Of a stretch of DNA of 64,000 nucleotides, positions 59,298 through 64,000 are shown piece after piece. The stretch is from Acidovorax sp. 210-6. GTDB lineage: Bacteria; Pseudomonadota; Gammaproteobacteria; Burkholderiales; Burkholderiaceae_C. The stretch's first letter is position 1; every line of letters starts with the position of its first letter. Position numbers and translations under genes: made by a program. The notes beneath the pieces were generated by a model. That model worked only from the letters and a program-made list of their open reading frames with translations, had not been told where the DNA came from and did no database searches. The DNA is taken from assembly GCF_010020825.1 (NCBI RefSeq), contig NZ_JAACJE010000001.1, forward strand, positions 496,001 through 560,000. The letters are read 5' to 3'.

Positions 59298-60196
59298 GGA
59301 CCGAAAAGCGCTTCACTCCGAAGGTCCTCGAACGCTTCCTGAGGGAGGGAAGAGGCACCGGCAGCTATGCCGACTACACCCCCTGGCACAGGGTATCGCG
59401 AGGCGATCCATCCAGCAAAGGACGCTCCCATCTGATCGTATGGCGCGATCGTCAGCGCGAACTTCTTTCAGACCAAGAATGGGGTGGCTTGAATTTCGCA
59501 GCCCTAATTCCAAACCTGGTCGACCTTGCTGAGCAGTTTCCGCTGAACCAGGAAAGTGCCCCACATGACCTCTCTCGTTGGCATGTGGGTGAGGGGCTAA
59601 AGCTATTCCCTGGGACACGAGAGATTGCCGAAATGCTTGGCATCAAACACCCGACGCTGACCGACGGCGACGAAACCCACATCTGGACCAGTACCACCGA
59701 CTTGCTGTTGATCGTACGAAATCAACGCGAAAGGCTGGAACTTCTCGCAGTTTCCTGCAAACCATCGAGCGTCCTCACTGAACGCGCCAAAGAGCTACTG
59801 CTCCTGGAAAAAACCTACTGGGCGCAGCGGGGCGTGGATTGGCTACTCATCACCCCAGAGCAATACGAAAAAAGCGTTGCCCTCACCCTTCGCCGAACCT
59901 CGCCATGGGGATTCGACGATCTAGCGTCCGAGAGGGAAATAAGGATCGCGTGCCAGACGGCTCACTCCATGCCCAGGCACCCGTACTCGGATGTGATTCA
60001 TCACCTAACTGATAGCTTCGGCGGCGAGGCACAACGACACGCAGCACAGCGAGCGTTGTGGCAAGCAGTATGGCGTGGTCTGCTGCCTGTCGATCTCCGT
60101 CGGGGATGGAGGCCTTCCCAACCTTTGACCTTGCTCTCCATAGAAGCGTTTGCTTCTCTGAACCCCATCTTGGCGCGGAGGTCAGCATGCATCTAA
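59294..60196 (+). CDS. tnsA: Tn7-like transposase endonuclease subunit TnsA
   Basis: A 300-residue restriction-enzyme-like nuclease that cuts the 5' ends of the element. The catalytic set is Glu80 (DLAEQFPL), Asp136 (STTDLLLIV) and Lys156 (AVSCKPSS), matching Glu63/Asp114/Lys132 of Tn7 TnsA, followed by the conserved KELLLLEKTYWAQRGVDW. The C-terminal part is the TnsA winged-helix domain that contacts TnsC. It is slightly longer than Tn7 TnsA (273). It overlaps tnsB by 10 bp. Intact TnsA implies cut-and-paste movement. Confidence 0.92.
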   Translation: MRTEKRFTPKVLERFLREGRGTGSYADYTPWHRVSRGDPSSKGRSHLIVWRDRQRELLSDQEWGGLNFAALIPNLVDLAEQFPLNQESAPHDLSRWHVGEGLKLFPGTREIAEMLGIKHPTLTDGDETHIWTSTTDLLLIVRNQRERLELLAVSCKPSSVLTERAKELLLLEKTYWAQRGVDWLLITPEQYEKSVALTLRRTSPWGFDDLASEREIRIACQTAHSMPRHPYSDVIHHLTDSFGGEAQRHAAQRALWQAVWRGLLPVDLRRGWRPSQPLTLLSIEAFASLNPILARRSACI

Positions 60197-62445
60197 TGCC
60201 CAACCAGCTGTATAGGTTGACTACGGATGCTCACGGGCTCTCCGCAGGAACCTATCGGATCGTCGTGGATGACACTATCGCCGAGTCAATCTACTGCGTG
60301 TTGATCAAGCCAGACACACCGCCCGTCAAAGTCCGAGGTGGCCGCCCAAAACTTGAGGTACTCAAGCGAACAAAACGCTTTCCCAAACCACCTCTCGTGG
60401 GATCTTTGCACAAGGTGGGACGACAAGACTTGCTTGATCTGATTGAGAGCTATGAATTGATCTCTCTCAGCCTGGATCTCCCAGGGCTTTACTACACAAA
60501 GATTGATCAACCGAGCGCAGCCAACGCCTTCGATAGACGTTGCCGGATCATGGAGAGTTTCCTCGATAACGAAAAGCTCAAAGAGAGTGTTCTGATCCAC
60601 GGCGGCCTTGCGGGCCTGGTGCAAGAGGCGGTTCAAAAGCACAAGGTGAGTAGATCCCATGTCTACCGGCTCTGGTCTGTGCTGTGTATATGTGGGCTTA
60701 CACAAACCAGTCTTCGGGCGCGATGGGACAAGTGTGGCGCACGCGGCAAGCGACGAGATCTGTCGGCCACCAATACCAGGAAAAAGGCGGGAAGAAAGAC
60801 ATTCTCACAGCGGCTCTCCAAACTGATATTCGGATGCTGGGGAGAACCCGTTCAACCCGGTATGAGTACAGTGTGGCGCGCGAGTATCACCTATGCCGAC
60901 AAGAGAATCGCCGTCCCCAAGCCTCCAATGCCAGAGCGTTACAAGCGCATCATTGCCAGTAACTTCACCACAGCGATGCGGATTGACGAAAACGACAACA
61001 TCGTTCCGGCAGAACTGAAGAAAGGTCAGTACCCAAACTATCAGCAGGTCAAGCGGGTACTGACGGAGGATGTCGAGGAGATCGAACGCATACGGGAAAA
61101 GACCAGCAAAGGACACTTTGAACGCTCTCTTCGAGGTTTTGTCGGATGTAGTTGGGAAGGAGCCGAAGGTCCCGGGCTGATTTACGCCATCGACTCCACC
61201 ATCGGTGACGTCTACTTGAGGTCATCGATTGATCCCACCTGGATCATTGGGCGACCAATCGTGTACGTCATCGTGGATGTTTTCTCGACAGCCGTTGTGG
61301 GTTTCTATGTTTGTCTCACGGGCCCTAGCTGGGATACAGCCCAAGTGAGTATCTTCAACACGGTTGCATCTTCGGAGCTCATGAGCGATCTCTGGGGATA
61401 CGACATGCGGCAGTCCTTGTTTCCAGCGCCGACCCTTCCCGCAAGGCTGCTCTGCGATCGGGGGGAGTACCTTTCCAAGCGCGCGAAGGCCACGGGCATG
61501 GATCTGCGCACGACGCTCAGCTACACCGCGCCCTTCCGGCCCGATTTGAAGGGCGTGGTGGAAGTTATGCATCGCATCATGAAGAACGTGCAGTACCACT
61601 TCATCCCTGGTGCCATGGACGCCCGCCGCAAAGAGTACGACCTGCGTCGTTCAAACCCTGCGGCAGCAACCATGTCGGTACGACAGTACATGCAGTTTCT
61701 GCACGAGTGCTTCTACGTCTACAACCTGACGGCAGACCGAAGCAAGCGCCTGGACGCCCACATGATCGCGCAGGGGGTGTACCCCAGCCCTGCGGGGATC
61801 TGGCACTGGGGACATGCCATGGGAATTGGCTTCTCGCGTGCGCAGTCGCAGGCCGAGTTGATTACTCAGCTGCTACCAGAGGCCAACGCGCGCGTTACCC
61901 GACACGGCGTCATGTTCCGAACCAATCGCTATAGCGCACCGATCGTTGAAACCGAACGGTGGACGACCCGCGCCCGATCCGTCCGGAATAGCTGGGAAAT
62001 CCCGGCGCAGTACTACCCCGGTTCGGTTTCACGAATCTGGACTCCCTACGAGCGCGGAAACGGATTGATCGATCTCACGCTCTCAGATCATTCCCGTGCT
62101 GATCCCTCGCTCACCCATGACGAGGTAGCTGACGCTTATGCGTTCCAGAAGCTCAAGGCAGCAGACATTGCCCATCAACGCGTGGAAGAAGCTGTGCTTG
62201 GCTACTACCGCATGGAACGCATCCGCGAGCAAGCCCTTGAAGAAACGCGCGCTGCACGCCAACGCGCCAAGGGACTCACGCCGACGATCCGAGAAGCTCG
62301 TGCATTGGAAAATGAGTTTTCCGGTCAGTTGATGGTGGGTGAAGTTCGGGGATCCGTCAAGACACGCTCTGAATCCACGTCCAACCATGACGCAATGATG
62401 AGTGACCTGTACGCAGCGATGGATGTGGAGGCCGCAAATGCCTAA
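60187..62445 (+). CDS. tnsB: Tn7-like DDE transposase TnsB
   Basis: A 752-residue rve-fold transposase that binds the element ends and joins the 3' ends to target DNA. The DDE triad is Asp336 (YAIDSTIGDVYL), Asp424 (LLCDRGEYL) and Glu459 (GVVEVMHRIM), with the usual short D-E spacing. N-terminal HTH-like regions precede the catalytic core, and a long helical C-terminus follows. The ATG at 60187 overlaps the tnsA end. It ends 8 bp inside tnsC. The three repeats at 25.9 kb are its likely sites. Confidence 0.93.
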   Translation: MHLMPNQLYRLTTDAHGLSAGTYRIVVDDTIAESIYCVLIKPDTPPVKVRGGRPKLEVLKRTKRFPKPPLVGSLHKVGRQDLLDLIESYELISLSLDLPGLYYTKIDQPSAANAFDRRCRIMESFLDNEKLKESVLIHGGLAGLVQEAVQKHKVSRSHVYRLWSVLCICGLTQTSLRARWDKCGARGKRRDLSATNTRKKAGRKTFSQRLSKLIFGCWGEPVQPGMSTVWRASITYADKRIAVPKPPMPERYKRIIASNFTTAMRIDENDNIVPAELKKGQYPNYQQVKRVLTEDVEEIERIREKTSKGHFERSLRGFVGCSWEGAEGPGLIYAIDSTIGDVYLRSSIDPTWIIGRPIVYVIVDVFSTAVVGFYVCLTGPSWDTAQVSIFNTVASSELMSDLWGYDMRQSLFPAPTLPARLLCDRGEYLSKRAKATGMDLRTTLSYTAPFRPDLKGVVEVMHRIMKNVQYHFIPGAMDARRKEYDLRRSNPAAATMSVRQYMQFLHECFYVYNLTADRSKRLDAHMIAQGVYPSPAGIWHWGHAMGIGFSRAQSQAELITQLLPEANARVTRHGVMFRTNRYSAPIVETERWTTRARSVRNSWEIPAQYYPGSVSRIWTPYERGNGLIDLTLSDHSRADPSLTHDEVADAYAFQKLKAADIAHQRVEEAVLGYYRMERIREQALEETRAARQRAKGLTPTIREARALENEFSGQLMVGEVRGSVKTRSESTSNHDAMMSDLYAAMDVEAANA

Positions 62446-63724
62446 GCAAGCTGTAGACGCCACGGTAGTGCATGACCCCTACGCTGGCAACACGCTCATC
62501 GCTCAACTCGGCCCGATACGGTCCCGGCCGGAGGTTGCCAAGGTATTGGTGGAGCTCCCGCCCCGCCCGCCGAAAGACATCGCATCCATTCCGCACCACA
62601 CCCGCTTGCACATGTTGATGAGCGTCAGAGATCTTCATATGCCCAGTGTCGAGGAGATGCAGTTGTACGAGACGATGGACATGATGATCCGGCAGAACTA
62701 CCACCACCTGCACCCATCATCCTCCAGCACATGGAGCCAGATCAGTGGCGAGGAGGCTCGCTACAGACCACGCGTGACCGCACCGACGTATGGGGCAGCA
62801 GTAGTTGGCGTTTCCGGATCCGGAAAAACGCAAGCGATTCGCAGGTGTCTCACCACGTTCCCCCAGATCGTCCAGCACACTTCGTTCTTCCGGATGGTCA
62901 ATGGCCTGCAGCAGGTAGTGTGGCTCTCGTTGGATGTACCGGCGGGCGGGAAGGCTACCGATCTGGCTGCTGCGCTAATGACAGCGTGGAAAAAGGCGAC
63001 AGGCAGTACTCGCTTTGACAAGACGCTAGCTGGCGAATGGCGCAACGGGCCGCAAATGCTGGACGAGTGGCGTCAGGTTGCTTCCAGTCACTTTCTCGGT
63101 CTTCTTCACCTGGACGAGATTCAGAACCTGTTCAAACTCCCCACACTCAAAACCCGAAGAAGGAGCAAACCGGGAGAGCCTCCGCCAGAACTGCGTGTCA
63201 TCGATGATCAGTCCCTCAAGTGGATTCTCACCGCGTTGAACGAATGGCAGATTCCGTTGCTGGTGTCAGGCACACCGGATGGCTTCGGCGCCCTGACCAA
63301 ACGCCTGAGCAATACCGAACGCATCGTCACATCGGGGTATCACTCGTTCAAGCACTTCTGGGGAGACCATGATGCCGCCTTCCGGCAGTATTTTCTTCCA
63401 AGGCTCGGGCACTACCAGTTCGTCGCTCGACCCATCTCTATCACGGGCGAGTTGGGTGATCTCATCCTCGAAAGGACCGCTGGCGTGCAGCGTCTGATCA
63501 TTGCACTCTGGATTGCAGCGCACCGGGTGGCCTTCGAGCGCAGCGACGACGACCTTCGCCTCGATGATTTCAAGGTCGCCGCGGACACGTATCTCGCGCC
63601 CGTGGCCCAAGCGGTGGCCGCGCTGCACAGCAATGACCCGCGACGGCTCGCCATGTTCGAGGATCTTTCTCCCGAGGATCACAGCTTCTGGGCTCAGTTC
63701 TGGAGCAGTGTTTCACGCAGTTGA
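62438..63724 (+). CDS. tnsC: Tn7-like AAA+ transposition regulator TnsC
   Basis: A 428-residue AAA+ ATPase. Walker A is GVSGSGKTQ (Lys130), Walker B LLHLDEIQN (Asp226-Glu227), and sensor 1 lies in PLLVSGTPDGFGAL. It links the target selector to TnsA and TnsB and confers target immunity. It is shorter than Tn7 TnsC (555). The start is in an 8-bp overlap with tnsB. Its 3' end overlaps a convergent gene by 31 bp, so no tnsD follows directly on this strand. Confidence 0.92.
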   Translation: MPKQAVDATVVHDPYAGNTLIAQLGPIRSRPEVAKVLVELPPRPPKDIASIPHHTRLHMLMSVRDLHMPSVEEMQLYETMDMMIRQNYHHLHPSSSSTWSQISGEEARYRPRVTAPTYGAAVVGVSGSGKTQAIRRCLTTFPQIVQHTSFFRMVNGLQQVVWLSLDVPAGGKATDLAAALMTAWKKATGSTRFDKTLAGEWRNGPQMLDEWRQVASSHFLGLLHLDEIQNLFKLPTLKTRRRSKPGEPPPELRVIDDQSLKWILTALNEWQIPLLVSGTPDGFGALTKRLSNTERIVTSGYHSFKHFWGDHDAAFRQYFLPRLGHYQFVARPISITGELGDLILERTAGVQRLIIALWIAAHRVAFERSDDDLRLDDFKVAADTYLAPVAQAVAALHSNDPRRLAMFEDLSPEDHSFWAQFWSSVSRS

Positions 63725-64000
63725 TTGATGGAAGGCGCTGCCGCAGCCGCCAGGCGCTGGTGAGGCAGTAGCCCTTTCGCTTGCCGCGCCTTGGGGCGGC
63801 TTTTGCTCCTCCTCGGGTTCATGAGGTCCAGAGCCGTTGCCAACTTGGGGCCGCACTGACGCATTAGCGCGTCAAAACGGTTCTCCGGCATTCCGGACAG
63901 TTTCATACAGATGGAGTATGGGCGCTGTTCCAAATAGTAGGCCCTCAAGGCGACTACTGCGCCAGCCTGCAACGTCACATCAAAGGCTGGCAGGCTTGGC
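63694..64000 (-). CDS. Unknown gene cut by the right edge (C-terminal 101 residues)
   Basis: The minus-strand frame is open from the window edge to the stop at 63694. The visible part contains LQAGAVVALRAYYLEQRPYSICMKLSGMPENRFDALMRQCGPKLATALDLM and a basic Arg/Lys/Pro tail. It is convergent with tnsC. No TniQ/TnsD zinc motif is visible in this part, so it is not assigned. It may be an accessory gene of the element. Confidence 0.4.
   Translation of the reverse strand, partial: PSLPAFDVTLQAGAVVALRAYYLEQRPYSICMKLSGMPENRFDALMRQCGPKLATALDLMNPRRSKSRPKARQAKGLLPHQRLAAAAAPSINQLRETLLQN

Larger units (their letters stand above)
25931..64000 (+). mobile_element. Tn7-like transposon (incomplete in the window) with defence and DNA-repair cargo
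   Basis: The left limit is set just downstream of glmS, where a 13-bp end repeat begins, base composition falls and housekeeping genes stop. The element carries tnsA, tnsB and tnsC at 59.3-63.7 kb. The far end, and any tnsD/tniQ, are beyond the right edge. The terminal bases are uncertain; a TG at 25931 is one option. Cargo includes a type IIL restriction enzyme, a six-gene helicase/nuclease operon, SOS polymerases, a Nudix/ADP-ribose module and several nucleases. A nested or composite structure is possible because the tns genes are far from the glmS-side end. Confidence 0.75.

Noticed and set aside
63694-64000. TnsD/TniQ identity for the edge gene
   Set aside because: It is on the opposite strand to tnsC, and the visible 101 residues show no TniQ zinc motif; too little is present to decide.

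Overview
The window looks like a chromosome segment of a Comamonadaceae-type betaproteobacterium (Acidovorax-like). The basis is high GC and codon bias, a FlhDC/FliA-style flagellar cluster flgLKJIHGFEDCB<>flgAMN, a short intergenic element typical of this family, and the gene content tal/pgi/hexR/glmU/lrp/glmS. This is inference from gene content; no rRNA or tRNA gene is present to confirm it.

Region 1 (1-14.4 kb): the end of a PLP-dependent aminotransferase, an HDOD signalling protein, then a nearly complete rod/hook/ring flagellar cluster. It is read on the minus strand from flgB to flgL, with a likely transcript break (terminator-like hairpin) between flgH and flgI. The divergent flgA, flgM and flgN lie on the plus strand, and a good sigma-28 promoter precedes flgM. 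Region 2 (14.4-25.9 kb): housekeeping and central carbon metabolism. It holds pgi, a ketoacyl-ACP synthase III, transaldolase, a HexR-type SIS regulator, a LysR regulator, a DUF2917 protein, a 270-bp nested inverted-repeat element, glmU coupled to a small histidine kinase, an Lrp-type regulator and glmS.

Region 3 (about 25.93 kb to the right edge and beyond): a large Tn7-like element placed just downstream of glmS, the classical Tn7 target. Three copies of a 13-bp repeat mark the glmS-side end. tnsA, tnsB and tnsC lie 33-38 kb away at 59.3-63.7 kb, and no tnsD/tniQ or far end is in the window. Between end and tns genes is cargo of three kinds. The first is defence-like: an MmeI-type (type IIL) restriction-modification protein, a PD-(D/E)XK nuclease, and a six-gene overlapping operon of tandem AAA+ ATPase, DUF2779 double nuclease, WYL regulator, unknown protein, PLD nuclease and SNF2 helicase. 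The second is a DNA-damage set: polB and umuD-cho-umuC, each with a LexA box, plus an SRAP (YedK/HMCES) protein, and EEP and NUC1 nucleases. The third is a divergently controlled module: an NrtR-like Nudix repressor facing metallophosphoesterase, PD-(D/E)XK-like protein, unknown and ADP-ribosylglycohydrolase, with a 19-bp-armed palindrome in the shared promoter.

The most promising undescribed systems are the six-gene operon and the Nudix/ADP-ribose module. Both assignments of function are inferences from domain content and gene packing.
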